Assembly (NCBI GenBank): GCA_009692045.1
Contig: SIAA01000004.1
Span: 1-64,000, forward strand
Source: Phycisphaerales bacterium
GTDB lineage: Bacteria; Planctomycetota; Phycisphaerae; Phycisphaerales; SM1A02
Length of the DNA: 64,000 nucleotides
Direction: 5' to 3'
Under the pieces are notes generated by a model. It was not told where the DNA came from. It made no database searches and was given only the letters and a program-made list of their open reading frames with translations. Shown here in pieces: positions 37,117 to 45,977 of this stretch (its first letter is position 1; each line of letters begins with the position of its first letter). The translations under genes were made by a program, and so were the position numbers.

Positions 37117-38571
37117 ATGTTCGCCGCACTCACAGATCGGTTTAGCGAGGCCTTCCGCCGCCTCAGCGGCCGGGGCACGATCACGGAAACCAATGTGCGA
37201 GAGGTGATGGAGGAGGTGCGTACCGCCCTTCTCGAGGCCGATGTTCATCAGGAGGTGGTCAACACTCTCTGTGAGGAGATTTTGCAGGATGCCCTGGGAA
37301 CAGCGGTCATCCGCAGCCTGAAGCCCGCTGCGGAGATGATTGGGATAGTTCACAAGCGCTTGGTCGAAGTGATGGGTGCACCGAGCCCGGGCATCTCGCT
37401 GGTTGAGCCGGGACCGACCGTTGTAATGATGTGCGGTCTGCAGGGCTCGGGCAAGACGACAACTTGTGGCAAGCTCGCGGCATACCTGCGCAAGCGGGGA
37501 CAGTCGGTATTGGTGTGCGCCGCCGACCTGCAACGCCCGGCGGCAGTCGAGCAGCTGCGGATTGTGGTGGAGTCAGTAGCGCAGGATGGCACTGGGTCTG
37601 GTCGCGTCGCATTTCACGGGGAGCCTGACAAGTGCGCCGAACATGGTCGCGCCACCGGTGCCGCAGTTGGTGTGTGTCAGCGAGCGCTGCGCCGCGCCCG
37701 TGATGAACGATTCGATGTCTTGATTATTGATACTGCCGGACGGCTGCACATTGACGAACCCCTCATGGGAGAACTCGCGGCCATCGATAGAGCGGTAGAG
37801 CCGCACCAGATTCTTCTGGTTGTCGATGCCATGAGTGGGCAAGATGCGGTTGCCAGTGCTAGCAGCTTCCACGCCCGGCTTGCTGTCGATGGCGTCATCC
37901 TCACCAAGTTTGACTCGGACACGCGCGGCGGCGCTGCTCTCTCGGTGCGGCGGATCACCGGTGCGCCCATCAAGTTCGTGGGGGTAGGCGAGCGATCAAC
38001 GGCACTGGAGGAGTTTCATCCCGAGCGCATCGCCGGCCGCATCCTCGGCATGGGAGATGTGGTCTCCCTGGCAGAAAAGGCTCACGAGGCGGTTGATGAA
38101 GCCGAAGCCGCCCGCATGGCCGAAAAGATGGCTCAGGGGAAGCTCTCCCTTGATGATCTGGTCTCGCAGATGCGCATGCTTCGCAAGCTTGGCCCCATAA
38201 AGCAGCTACTGGGAATGCTGCCAGGTGTCGGCTCCGCCCTCAAGGGTCTCGAGTTCGACGAGACGCAACTGGACAGACTGCAGGGAATAGTTCACAGCAT
38301 GACTCCCTCAGAGCGCACAAATGTGAGCTCGCTGGACAAGAGCCGTATCCGCCGCGTTGCTGCGGGCAGCGGGGTCCCCACGGCGGATGTGACCAAGTTG
38401 ACACGACAGTTTGAGTCGATGCAGAAACTTGGCATGCAGCTGGGTGGCATGGGCGCGCTCGGCCGCGCTGGAGCGATGCGCGAAATGGCACGCAGTGGCC
38501 CCGGCGGGTTGTCGAGTAAGGGTTCCTCTCGCACCGAGAGCATCAAGGCCAAGTTCAAGAAGCGCCGCTAG
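37117..38571 (+). CDS. ffh: signal recognition particle GTPase Ffh
   Basis: Ffh binds signal sequences on nascent membrane proteins and, with SRP RNA and FtsY, targets them to the translocon. From ATG 37117 the product is 484 aa: N domain, G domain with GLQGSGKT at 107-114, the Asp-Thr-Ala-Gly-Arg motif and Thr-Lys-Phe-Asp. The C-terminal M domain is Met-rich, with a Lys/Arg tail. GTG 37108 is in frame upstream and would add three residues; the canonical N-terminus (Met-Phe-x-x-Leu-x-Asp-Arg) favours 37117. No SRP RNA gene was seen nearby. Confidence 0.96.
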   Translation: MFAALTDRFSEAFRRLSGRGTITETNVREVMEEVRTALLEADVHQEVVNTLCEEILQDALGTAVIRSLKPAAEMIGIVHKRLVEVMGAPSPGISLVEPGPTVVMMCGLQGSGKTTTCGKLAAYLRKRGQSVLVCAADLQRPAAVEQLRIVVESVAQDGTGSGRVAFHGEPDKCAEHGRATGAAVGVCQRALRRARDERFDVLIIDTAGRLHIDEPLMGELAAIDRAVEPHQILLVVDAMSGQDAVASASSFHARLAVDGVILTKFDSDTRGGAALSVRRITGAPIKFVGVGERSTALEEFHPERIAGRILGMGDVVSLAEKAHEAVDEAEAARMAEKMAQGKLSLDDLVSQMRMLRKLGPIKQLLGMLPGVGSALKGLEFDETQLDRLQGIVHSMTPSERTNVSSLDKSRIRRVAAGSGVPTADVTKLTRQFESMQKLGMQLGGMGALGRAGAMREMARSGPGGLSSKGSSRTESIKAKFKKRR

Positions 38572-38578
38572 ATAGCGA

Positions 38579-39928
38579 TCACTCTAGGGGCAGCGGATCG
38601 GCTCGACGACCCTCAACCCACTCCCGCAATCTGGGCAGCCACAGTTCCATGAGCAAGATGCGAATGCATGCCGCTGCCGGAATCGCCAGGAGCATCCCGT
38701 ACACGCCCGCGAGAGAGGCTCCGGCAAGAATGGCAACAAAGACTGTGACTGGTCCCAGTTTGGTTGTCCGAGCGGCGAAGTAGGGAGTAAGCAGGTAGCC
38801 CTCGATGGATTGCACGGCTACGAACACCGTGAGCGGGCCTAGGGGAATCCACCACCAGACAATCCTTTGAGCCTCGGGCAAACCCAACTGCGCCGTCGCC
38901 AGCAGCATCACGGCAAGAGGCACAATTATGAAGCCGAGGTAAGGCACAACGGAGAGAATGCCGGCGAACAGTCCCAACGTAACAGCAAAGGGAACACCGC
39001 AGATCCACCAGCCGATCGCGAACATGATTCCCATGGCAAAGGCGATGAGAATGCGCACGCGCACAAACCCCGCAACGGCACTGTCCATCGATGCCACCAG
39101 TCGCAGCACTGACGGCCGACTCGCCTTGGGAATCATTTCCTCCATCGACTTGATGGCAGTGGGGAAGGAGACGCTCAAGAACCAGAAGTAGAAGGGCACC
39201 AGCAGAGCTGCGAATAGAAGCTCGAATACTGTGCGCAGTGTGACGAGTGCCGCCTTTGCGCCAGTTCCCAAAAACTCTTCAATGCCCCAGGCGGTGTCGT
39301 CAGTTGCGACAACTGCGAGGGCTGGGCCGGCACGCTCCGTCGATGCCCCCGCCTCGGGGGTGACTGCGGGGATTGAGCCTCCTTCGACAAGAGGAACGAC
39401 CCTAGGCGCATCCTTACTGGCAGCAGCACCGGGAACAACAACGGCGCCGGTTGCTTCTCCACCTTTCGCGGGAGTATCGGCTTCGGATTCTCCAAGCACA
39501 TTGATCGAAAACCATTGTCGCCCCTTGCTGATCTCGGCGCCATAGGCACTGGGGACCAGATTCTGAACCTTGTCCACCAAACCGCTGAACCGCCCCTGCT
39601 TGGCGCTATCCATGATGGCACGCGACTGACTCGCTACCAAGGGAACGATCAGAGAACCCGCGCCCACCAGAGCAAGCATGGATGCGATCAAAATCACGCT
39701 CACGGCGGCGGCGCGAGAGAGATGGAGCACGCGCACGCACAGCGCCACCAATGGTTCCATCAGGTAAGCGAGTCCGAAGGCTAGCAGCAGAGGAATCGTG
39801 ACATAGCTGATGGCGTACCCGAGCGAGAGCACACCAATGACTGAGAACACCACCAGCAAGTCGCGCACCCACTGGAACTCCCAGAGATGCAGTTTTGCTA
39901 GCCGAGGCTGATGGTCGGCGTTGGACAT
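38579..39928 (-). CDS. AI-2E family transporter (PerM-like)
   Basis: The 449-aa integral membrane protein has the eight-helix pattern of the AI-2E/PerM family (PF01594). Two N-terminal helices precede a large loop, and the C-terminal helices include the Pro-Tyr-Leu-Gly-Phe-Ile-Ile-Val-Pro block. The long loop (about residues 125-230) is low-complexity (Ala, Gly, Val, Pro, Glu) and much longer than usual. Family members export varied small molecules or act as Na+/H+ antiporters, so the substrate cannot be named. It converges with ffh (seven-base gap). Confidence 0.88.
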   Translation of the reverse strand: MSNADHQPRLAKLHLWEFQWVRDLLVVFSVIGVLSLGYAISYVTIPLLLAFGLAYLMEPLVALCVRVLHLSRAAAVSVILIASMLALVGAGSLIVPLVASQSRAIMDSAKQGRFSGLVDKVQNLVPSAYGAEISKGRQWFSINVLGESEADTPAKGGEATGAVVVPGAAASKDAPRVVPLVEGGSIPAVTPEAGASTERAGPALAVVATDDTAWGIEEFLGTGAKAALVTLRTVFELLFAALLVPFYFWFLSVSFPTAIKSMEEMIPKASRPSVLRLVASMDSAVAGFVRVRILIAFAMGIMFAIGWWICGVPFAVTLGLFAGILSVVPYLGFIIVPLAVMLLATAQLGLPEAQRIVWWWIPLGPLTVFVAVQSIEGYLLTPYFAARTTKLGPVTVFVAILAGASLAGVYGMLLAIPAAACIRILLMELWLPRLREWVEGRRADPLPLE

Positions 39929-39998
39929 TGGCGCAGATTACCCATGATCCCAGCTGCCTGAACTCACCCAGAGCGCAGGGCCGCCAAGCGCGCAGTCA

Positions 39999-40448
39999 CT
40001 ACTGCTTGGACTGCGGTTCCAGAGTTCGGTGCCGCCGCAACCTGTCCCTCAGGTGCGAGGCGTCAAACACCTCAGAGAAGTCGTATACCGCCCGAAAGTC
40101 CTCCGGCGAGTCGCCCTTGCTGGTCCGCAGCGCGCCGGCTTTCACCAGGGCGAACACCATCTTCCCGAAGTCGTCGGTCCTAAAGACACTCCAACTGTTT
40201 AGCACCAGGGGTGCTAGAGCCCCCCAACGCTCCAAAGCCAAGTCTCGGAGCCCGAAGCAGAGCTGCTGTCCGCTGACATGGTTCTCATCAGCCTCCGGGG
40301 ACTCAGTCTGGACCCGCTCAGATGTGTAGGTCAGACCATCGCGCACGAACTCAAACGCCACCACAGGGTAGGGGGAGTTGCGACGCGCTTCAGTGAGGTC
40401 CCCTTGGATCAGTTTGGTGCCAGAAGCCTCTGGTTTCTTGCCGCTCAT
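39999..40448 (-). CDS. Minf_1886 family protein (PVC-restricted)
   Basis: The 149-aa product (ATG 40448, with AAAGG upstream) matches the conserved pattern I know from the Minf_1886 / TIGR04138 family, restricted to Planctomycetes and Verrucomicrobia. It has Tyr-Pro-x-x-Ala-Phe-Glu-Phe-Val-Arg-x-Gly-Leu, then His-Val-Ser-Gly-Gln-x-Leu-Cys-x-Gly-Leu-Arg, a Trp-x-x-x-Arg-Thr-x-Asp-Phe-Gly block and Glu-Asp-Phe-Arg-x-Val-Tyr-Asp-Phe. Function is unknown. The open frame extends 43 codons upstream without family-like sequence. It is divergent from the OmpA-like gene. Confidence 0.85.
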   Translation of the reverse strand: MSGKKPEASGTKLIQGDLTEARRNSPYPVVAFEFVRDGLTYTSERVQTESPEADENHVSGQQLCFGLRDLALERWGALAPLVLNSWSVFRTDDFGKMVFALVKAGALRTSKGDSPEDFRAVYDFSEVFDASHLRDRLRRHRTLEPQSKQ

Positions 40449-40528
40449 GGTCGGAGCCTTTCCACGCCCAATCCTATCGGCGCAACTGCCGCCAAGGCTA
40501 GATCTATGCAAAAATATTCTTGCTCCCA

Positions 40529-40558
40529 TTGTCGATTGCACCGGTGATTCGGTACACT
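40529..40558 (+). promoter_or_regulatory. possible promoter of the OmpA-like gene
   Basis: TTGTCG (40529-40534) and TACACT (40553-40558) are 18 bases apart, each with four of six consensus bases. The site lies 44 bases before the ATG of the OmpA-like gene, in the 153-base divergent region. Confidence 0.4.
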
Positions 40559-40569
40559 CACCCCCAAGC

Positions 40570-40593
40570 GAGAGCAAAGACGCTCTCAGGGAG
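40570..40593 (+). promoter_or_regulatory. 5'-UTR hairpin next to the OmpA-like gene's ribosome-binding site
   Basis: A perfect 6-bp stem GAGAGC/GCTCTC (40570-40575 with 40582-40587, loop AAAGAC) ends two bases before the Shine-Dalgarno GGGAG (40589-40593). Envelope-protein mRNAs often carry such stabilising or regulatory stems; the role is not known here. Confidence 0.35.
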
Positions 40594-40601
40594 ACAAACG
40601 C

Positions 40602-41462
40602 ATGGTCGCTATTCGTCCAATCAAACTCATTTCGGTTCTAACACTCCTCGTCGCTGGGTGCATTCCCCAGCAGAAGTATGACGACTTGGTAACCGCCTAC
40701 CGGAGCCAGGAGCAGCAGCTTCTGGGTACTCAGGGTGAACTGGAGACCATCAAGGCCAATGAGAGTCGGCTGCGAAATCAGCTGGCACAGGCTGCTGCTG
40801 ATCTCGAGGGAATACGAGGCATGCGCGACGGCCAGGGGGCTGATGTCGACAAGCTTCTTGCTGACTATGAATCCTTGCTGCGTCAGGTTGCCAATCTTGA
40901 TGTTGGCGTACTTCCGGCTGCAGTCAACGAAGCATTGAAGAGCTTGGCATCGCAATATCCTGACATGCTTCAGTTCGATGAGCGCCGCGGCATGCTTCGG
41001 TTCGCTGCCGACTTCACCTTTGATCTGGGCTCGGCCAACCTGAAGTCGGGTACGAGCGAAGTTCTGGGACGCCTCGCGCAGATCATCAACTCGCCCGATG
41101 TCGTCGCCTACGAAGTGGTGGTTGTTGGTCACACCGACAATGTGCCCATTCGCAAGTCAAGCACTGCCGCCCTGCATCCCACCAATGTCTATCTCTCTGC
41201 TCACCGCGCCATCACTGTGCGCGATGCGCTTGTTCATGATGGAGTCGCTGCCAACCGTTTTGAGGTTGCCGGCTACGGCGAGTTCCGACCGATCGTGGCC
41301 AACGGAGCCCGAGGGGCGGCCGAGAATCGGCGGGTGGAAATTTTCCTAAGCCCCATGCTGATACCTCTCGCCGACATGCGTCCGTCGAGCGATGGCGGGG
41401 CGCCAAGATCCGCTCCAATGGTCGCGCCGGCATCTGCGGTCGATGATGAACCGACCAAGTAA
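40602..41462 (+). CDS. OmpA-family lipoprotein with coiled coil
   Basis: The 286-aa product has a lipoprotein signal ending Leu-Leu-Val-Ala-Gly-Cys (Cys20), a coiled-coil segment (about 25-95) and a C-terminal OmpA domain (about 130-250). Its peptidoglycan-binding motifs are Val-Gly-His-Thr-Asp-Asn and Asn-Arg-Arg-Val-Glu-Ile. A Pro/Ala/Ser-rich tail follows. It probably links an envelope layer to the cell wall. ATG 40602 is preceded by GGGAGA. It resembles MotB-like/Pal-like lipoproteins, but no MotA partner is present. Confidence 0.88.
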   Translation: MVAIRPIKLISVLTLLVAGCIPQQKYDDLVTAYRSQEQQLLGTQGELETIKANESRLRNQLAQAAADLEGIRGMRDGQGADVDKLLADYESLLRQVANLDVGVLPAAVNEALKSLASQYPDMLQFDERRGMLRFAADFTFDLGSANLKSGTSEVLGRLAQIINSPDVVAYEVVVVGHTDNVPIRKSSTAALHPTNVYLSAHRAITVRDALVHDGVAANRFEVAGYGEFRPIVANGARGAAENRRVEIFLSPMLIPLADMRPSSDGGAPRSAPMVAPASAVDDEPTK

Positions 41463-41595
41463 TCGCGTCGGAGACAGACACTCAGGATTCGCGAACTTTT
41501 GAGGCAATCGCTCCATTTCCCTAGGATTGTTTGGGAGATATTGGGGCTGGTGTTATCCTCCTAACCGTCTAGTCCTCAGGTTTTGGGAGAAACTA

Positions 41596-43812
41596 ATGAC
41601 CCAGCGTGCTCTATCGGTCTTCATCTGCTCGTTCCTAAGTCTCTCGGCAGCGGGACAAACTGCCCCGAGCATCGTCGAGGTTCGTGTCGACCAACCGGGC
41701 ATTGACTTCGATGAGTACATCGAAATCTCTGGCGCCCCCGGCGCATCGCTGGCGGGGTTCACTTACATCGTGATCGGCGACGATGACATGCAGTCGGCAC
41801 CCTTTCAAAATGGTTCCATTGAAACGGTCCTTGATCTCTCCGGCTTGGTAATCCCCGCCGATGGATCACTGCTGATCGCCGAAAAGACCTTTACCCTAGG
41901 TACACCCGACGCGCTGGGAAGCTTCAACTTTGAGAGTGCCGACAACACCACGCACATGATCGTCGCCGGCTTCAGCGGCTTCGACGGTCAGGACCTGGAT
42001 ACCAACGACGATGGTGTTTTGGAAGCGACCCCGTGGACCTCGGTCGCGAGTTCCGTTGCTCTGCTCCTGAATGCCGCGCCAGATGGTGTGAACGCCGACT
42101 TCTTCTACTCGCTGAACACCGTTGGTCCTGATGCCGGTGTTAGCCCCTCCCACGCTTGGATGTGCAGTGACTCGTTAGCGTGGCGTGTTGGCGCCATCGA
42201 TCCAGCCTCGGGCGCCGACTCGCCGGGCATGGCCAATGCCGCCTGCGGCGCTGGTGGCGCCGTCATCCGTATCAACGAGATCCGACTTTCCCAGTCCGGA
42301 AACGAAAACGATGAATACTTTGAACTCACGGGCGATGCCGGAGCCAGCCTGAACGGTTATGCCTACCTCGTCATTGGCGACGGTACCGCACCGAATCTGA
42401 ACGGCGTGGTTGAGTGCGCCATCGTCCTTGATGGCTACAGCATCGGAGCTGATGGCAACTTTGTTGCTGGCGAACAGACTCTGACGCTTGCGACTCCTGA
42501 CCTCGTTCTCAACGGCCTGCTGAACGAGCTGAACTTCGAGGACAGCGACAATGTGAACCACATGCTGGTAAAGGGCTGGAGTGGCGCCATTCTTGCCGAT
42601 GTCGACGCCGACAACAACTGCGCCATCGAGACCCCGCTCTGGACTGAAATCGTGGATTCGGTGTCCATCGTCGGTGGCGCCTTGGAGCTGGGCTGCCGCT
42701 ATTCCTTGGTTGTCGTGGGCCCCGATGTTTCTTTCGTTCCTGGTCACGTCTATCGCTGCGAGCCAGATGGCGAATGGCGGATCGGCGCCTTCTCCGCCTC
42801 TGCGGGCGGCGATACCCCGGGCGCTGCCAACCACTCTTGCAGCATCGCCTACATCCCCGAGTGCGGTCAGGCGGAGACGGGTCTGTGCACCACACCTCAC
42901 ACCTCGCCCTTCTGTGCCGATTCCAACTGCTGTAATGCAGTGTGTGCAGTTTCTCCAACTTGCTGCTCGGTGACTTGGGATGCAGCCTGCGTAGCAGTCG
43001 CTGCCATTCAATGTGGCTCTGGCAGTTCGAGTTGTGATCTCGCCTCCTTCAGCCTCAATGAAATCCGCCTGGATCACCTAGGAACGGATGTGAATGAATA
43101 CGTTGAGATCAAGGGTGCGCCCGGAGCTAATGCCTCTGCCCTCACATTCGTCATCATCGGTGACGGTACTGCGCTCAGTGGTACGGTTGAATACATCAAG
43201 TCTCTGGCGGGAGTGATCATTCCTTCGGATGGTTCACTGCTTCTGGGAAACAGTGCCATGACCATCGGTGTCCCCGATGTGGTATTGACGACATCCGCCG
43301 CTGGCATCTTCGAGAACAGCGACAATGTCACCTACCTCCTTGTTCAAGGATTCACTGGGGTCGCCGCACAGGACTTGGATACCAATGACGATGGCGTGCT
43401 TGATGTGACGCCGTGGACGCTGATAGTCGATCATGTCGCATTGATCGAGAGTTCCGCGACTCCGCCCATCGGAACAGAGTGGTCATACTCCACCAACCGC
43501 GTCGGCCCCGATGGGGTGAATGTTCCAGGCCACATATGGCGCTGCGAGGATTCGGGATGCTGGAACATCGGCATCTTTGATGTCGCCTTGGGCAATGACA
43601 CTGCCGGCGTAACCAATGCAAACTGCGAGCCCTTGCCACCCAACTGCCCTGCCGACCTTGATGGCGACACCTTGATCGCCGGCGGCGACCTGGCCATGAT
43701 GCTGGGAATGTGGGGTAGTGCTGGTGGCGCAGCCGACCTTGATGCCGACGGAATCGTAGCGGGTGGCGATCTCTCGCTGATGCTTGCCGCCTGGGGTCCG
43801 TGCCCTCCGTGA
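41596..43812 (+). CDS. secreted repeat protein with lamin-tail-like modules and C-terminal Asp-rich repeat
   Basis: The 738-aa product (ATG 41596, GGGAGA six bases upstream) has a Sec signal peptide (about 1-21). Three related modules begin with a Glu-(Val/Ile)-Arg-(Val/Leu) strand followed by Asp-Glu-Tyr-x-Glu-(Ile/Leu) and Gly-Ala; they start near residues 28, 230 and 498 and resemble lamin-tail domains. Between modules 2 and 3 is a Cys-rich segment. The C-terminus has two Asp-Leu-Asp-(Gly/Ala)-Asp repeats with Trp-Gly, the dockerin-like/surface tail common in Phycisphaerae. Each module ends with a Trp-x-x-Gly block before the next. It is probably a surface or exported protein. The open frame starts further upstream (41527), but that part is not signal-like. 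Confidence 0.8.
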   Translation: MTQRALSVFICSFLSLSAAGQTAPSIVEVRVDQPGIDFDEYIEISGAPGASLAGFTYIVIGDDDMQSAPFQNGSIETVLDLSGLVIPADGSLLIAEKTFTLGTPDALGSFNFESADNTTHMIVAGFSGFDGQDLDTNDDGVLEATPWTSVASSVALLLNAAPDGVNADFFYSLNTVGPDAGVSPSHAWMCSDSLAWRVGAIDPASGADSPGMANAACGAGGAVIRINEIRLSQSGNENDEYFELTGDAGASLNGYAYLVIGDGTAPNLNGVVECAIVLDGYSIGADGNFVAGEQTLTLATPDLVLNGLLNELNFEDSDNVNHMLVKGWSGAILADVDADNNCAIETPLWTEIVDSVSIVGGALELGCRYSLVVVGPDVSFVPGHVYRCEPDGEWRIGAFSASAGGDTPGAANHSCSIAYIPECGQAETGLCTTPHTSPFCADSNCCNAVCAVSPTCCSVTWDAACVAVAAIQCGSGSSSCDLASFSLNEIRLDHLGTDVNEYVEIKGAPGANASALTFVIIGDGTALSGTVEYIKSLAGVIIPSDGSLLLGNSAMTIGVPDVVLTTSAAGIFENSDNVTYLLVQGFTGVAAQDLDTNDDGVLDVTPWTLIVDHVALIESSATPPIGTEWSYSTNRVGPDGVNVPGHIWRCEDSGCWNIGIFDVALGNDTAGVTNANCEPLPPNCPADLDGDTLIAGGDLAMMLGMWGSAGGAADLDADGIVAGGDLSLMLAAWGPCPP

Positions 43813-43882
43813 GTTCTGCTTGACATGATCGGACACGGACGCCCCGCTGCGTGAGATCACCCGACCCTGCTAGGCTTCAGGT

Positions 43883-44716
43883 ATGTATGTAGCAACAGGT
43901 GCCGTCGGGCACATGGGATTGCTCTGCTACGACGCCATCTGGCATTTCGGCAGATTCGTCTCATTCTGTCTGGCAGTAGCCCGTCAACTATTCCTCCATC
44001 CTGCCCGTTCCCTGCGCTGGAGCCTGCTGTGTCCGCAGCTGTTGAGTATCGGTACTGCCAGCGTCCCCGTGGTAGCTCTCACCGGAGCGTTCATTGGAAT
44101 GATTCTGGCTCTGGAGGGATATGGGCAGTTTGCGGCGATTGGTCAAGAAGCCTCTTTGGGTGGGGTAATCAATGTGTCAGTGGTCAAGCAGATCGGCCCC
44201 GTCCTAGCGGCCATGATGGTGGCTGGCCGCGTTGGCGGTGCTCTCGCCGCGGAGCTTGGCACTATGAATATCACGGAGCAACTGGATGCGATGCGAGTGA
44301 TGGCGGCTGATCCCATCCGTACTCTGGTAGTGCCCCGCGTCGTTGCTTGCGTGCTGATGACTCCGATCCTCACCATCTACTCCGATGTGCTGGGGTCGAT
44401 CGGCGCTTGGTTCATCATCGTGAACATCTACGGAGTCGGAGAGTCGGACTACTGGCACTTCACCGCGAACTTCATTGATGCTTGGGATCCGCTCGGTGGT
44501 CTAGCCAAGAGCATCTTCTTCGGAGCAGCCATCGGGCTCATTTCCTGCTACAAGGGATTCCACTGCACCGCAGGGGCAACCGGTGTAGGGCGAGCTGCCA
44601 CCAGTGCCTTCGTCGCGGGATTCCTAGCCATCATCATGATCAACTTGGTCCTGGCGGAGTTCATCAACACTCTCTACATCCTGTTCCACGGCAACTCAGC
44701 CGGAATGTTGTCATGA
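43883..44716 (+). CDS. MlaE-family ABC transporter permease
   Basis: The 277-aa membrane protein matches the MlaE/YrbE permease family, which works with an ATPase (MlaF) and an MCE protein (MlaD) to move phospholipids across the envelope. Visible features are the N-terminal amphipathic helix, the Val-Ala-Leu-Thr-Gly-Ala-Phe-x-Gly-Met block, and the cytoplasmic Glu-Leu-Gly-Thr-Met-x-x-Thr-Glu-Gln-x-Asp-Ala coupling motif, with Thr replaced by Asn-Ile in part. The Cys-Tyr-x-Gly motif near residue 225 is also there. mlaF and mlaD are not in the window. Its stop overlaps the next gene (ATGA). Confidence 0.88.
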   Translation: MYVATGAVGHMGLLCYDAIWHFGRFVSFCLAVARQLFLHPARSLRWSLLCPQLLSIGTASVPVVALTGAFIGMILALEGYGQFAAIGQEASLGGVINVSVVKQIGPVLAAMMVAGRVGGALAAELGTMNITEQLDAMRVMAADPIRTLVVPRVVACVLMTPILTIYSDVLGSIGAWFIIVNIYGVGESDYWHFTANFIDAWDPLGGLAKSIFFGAAIGLISCYKGFHCTAGATGVGRAATSAFVAGFLAIIMINLVLAEFINTLYILFHGNSAGMLS

Positions 44717-45954
44717 GCCGTGAGCCCCTCGCTGCTGCGCGGAGACGATCATCGCCAATCCTGGCGGTTGGACTATTTACTGCTCTGGCAACTCTGTGCG
44801 GAGTATCGGCGCCGATCGGTGCCCAGGGGGCAAAGCCGACCTCTCCGGTGGCGGAGCCTCCCGCGCCTCCACCGCAGCTGCCCACCGATGGGCCCGCTGG
44901 TCGTCCGCCTCGGGGTGCGCTCTCTCGAAACGAACCCCGCATATGGGATGTGTCATTCACCTGCTGGCTACTGGCCTATAGCGCCACCAAGGGTGAGAAC
45001 AAGCCGCTGCGCCTTGCGGAGAACGCGCTGCTGTTGCCAGTTGCGATCCTCGACACCTTTGGACAGGTGGATCAGTCATCCATTCGCACCAGAGTGGCAC
45101 TGAATGGGCAGGAGCTGGGAGTTGTCCCCCACGAGCTGAAGCAGGTGCCCGGTGGTATGTCCAACATCGAGGTTGACACGCACGGACACACCGGCCAGCA
45201 CATGTCGTGCCAGTTTTTCTGGCGGGCCCAGTCGTGGAACAGCGCGCTCGATGAGGTACTTGCGTCGAGAACTCCGTGGCCGAGAGAGTGGCCGGCCGAC
45301 GCAACTCCCTGGCTGGCGCCGCAGCCATACATCGAGAGTGACGATCCCATTTTTGCCCAGTTTGTCAAAGAGCAGGCGGGTGATCAACTTCATTCCGTCG
45401 GCGTCCACATTGCCGCGAAAGAACTGGTGAAGGCTGCACTCAAACAGCCCCGCTCGGTGCGCAGCTCAGGGCTGGTGCGTTCCAGTGGCGGCAAGATTTG
45501 CGGGCTCGAACTGCAGGGAGCCAAGGGGATGGCGCTCACCGGACAAGGGAGCAGCCATGATCTTGCCTGTCTGTGCGTTGCCGTATTGCGCGCCGCCGGC
45601 ATTCCTTCGCGCGTCACCGTGGGGGCATTTGACCGACCCGATGGCGACTCTGTACTCGTCTCATGGTGCGAGTATTACCTCCCCGATTCTGGATGGGTTC
45701 CTTTCCTGCCTGACGACTTGCGCGGCAAGGCCTCTTCTCTGGATTCATCGCGGGCTTGGTCTAACTTTGGCACGCTCAAAGAGCTGAACATGGTGGTGCC
45801 AATCGCTCACGGGTATCTGCCCAGTGGGATTGCTGCTCCACCAGTGAAGCTGCCCGCTCTCTGGGGATGGCGCTCTGCCGGGGAGATTGTCAATGGCGCG
45901 CTCGAGGAGTACATCGCGATCACTGTTACCTCGCGCGGCCGCGGACAGCCGTGA
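44713..45954 (+). CDS. transglutaminase-like protein with degenerate active site
   Basis: The 413-aa product starts in an ATGA overlap with the MlaE permease. It has an N-terminal signal peptide (hydrophobic core about 16-33) and a Pro-rich stretch (about 40-65). A C-terminal transglutaminase-like core is recognisable from the Leu-Arg-Ala-Ala-Gly-Ile-Pro-Ser-Arg block and the Trp-x-Glu-x-Tyr-Leu-Pro-x-x-Gly-Trp-Val-Pro block. By alignment, the catalytic Cys is replaced by Ser281, the His by Val316 and the Asp by Leu332, so it is probably not a working protease or crosslinker. It may bind protein or peptidoglycan in the periplasm. Coupling to an MlaE permease is unusual. Confidence 0.72.
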   Translation: MSREPLAAARRRSSPILAVGLFTALATLCGVSAPIGAQGAKPTSPVAEPPAPPPQLPTDGPAGRPPRGALSRNEPRIWDVSFTCWLLAYSATKGENKPLRLAENALLLPVAILDTFGQVDQSSIRTRVALNGQELGVVPHELKQVPGGMSNIEVDTHGHTGQHMSCQFFWRAQSWNSALDEVLASRTPWPREWPADATPWLAPQPYIESDDPIFAQFVKEQAGDQLHSVGVHIAAKELVKAALKQPRSVRSSGLVRSSGGKICGLELQGAKGMALTGQGSSHDLACLCVAVLRAAGIPSRVTVGAFDRPDGDSVLVSWCEYYLPDSGWVPFLPDDLRGKASSLDSSRAWSNFGTLKELNMVVPIAHGYLPSGIAAPPVKLPALWGWRSAGEIVNGALEEYIAITVTSRGRGQP

Positions 45955-45977
45955 GGCGCTCGCCGAGGGAGTTTCTG

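Noticed and set aside
42175-43077. 300-codon minus-strand frame opposite the lamin-tail-like gene
   Set aside because: The opposite strand encodes three related modules, a signal peptide and a conserved tail; this frame has none.
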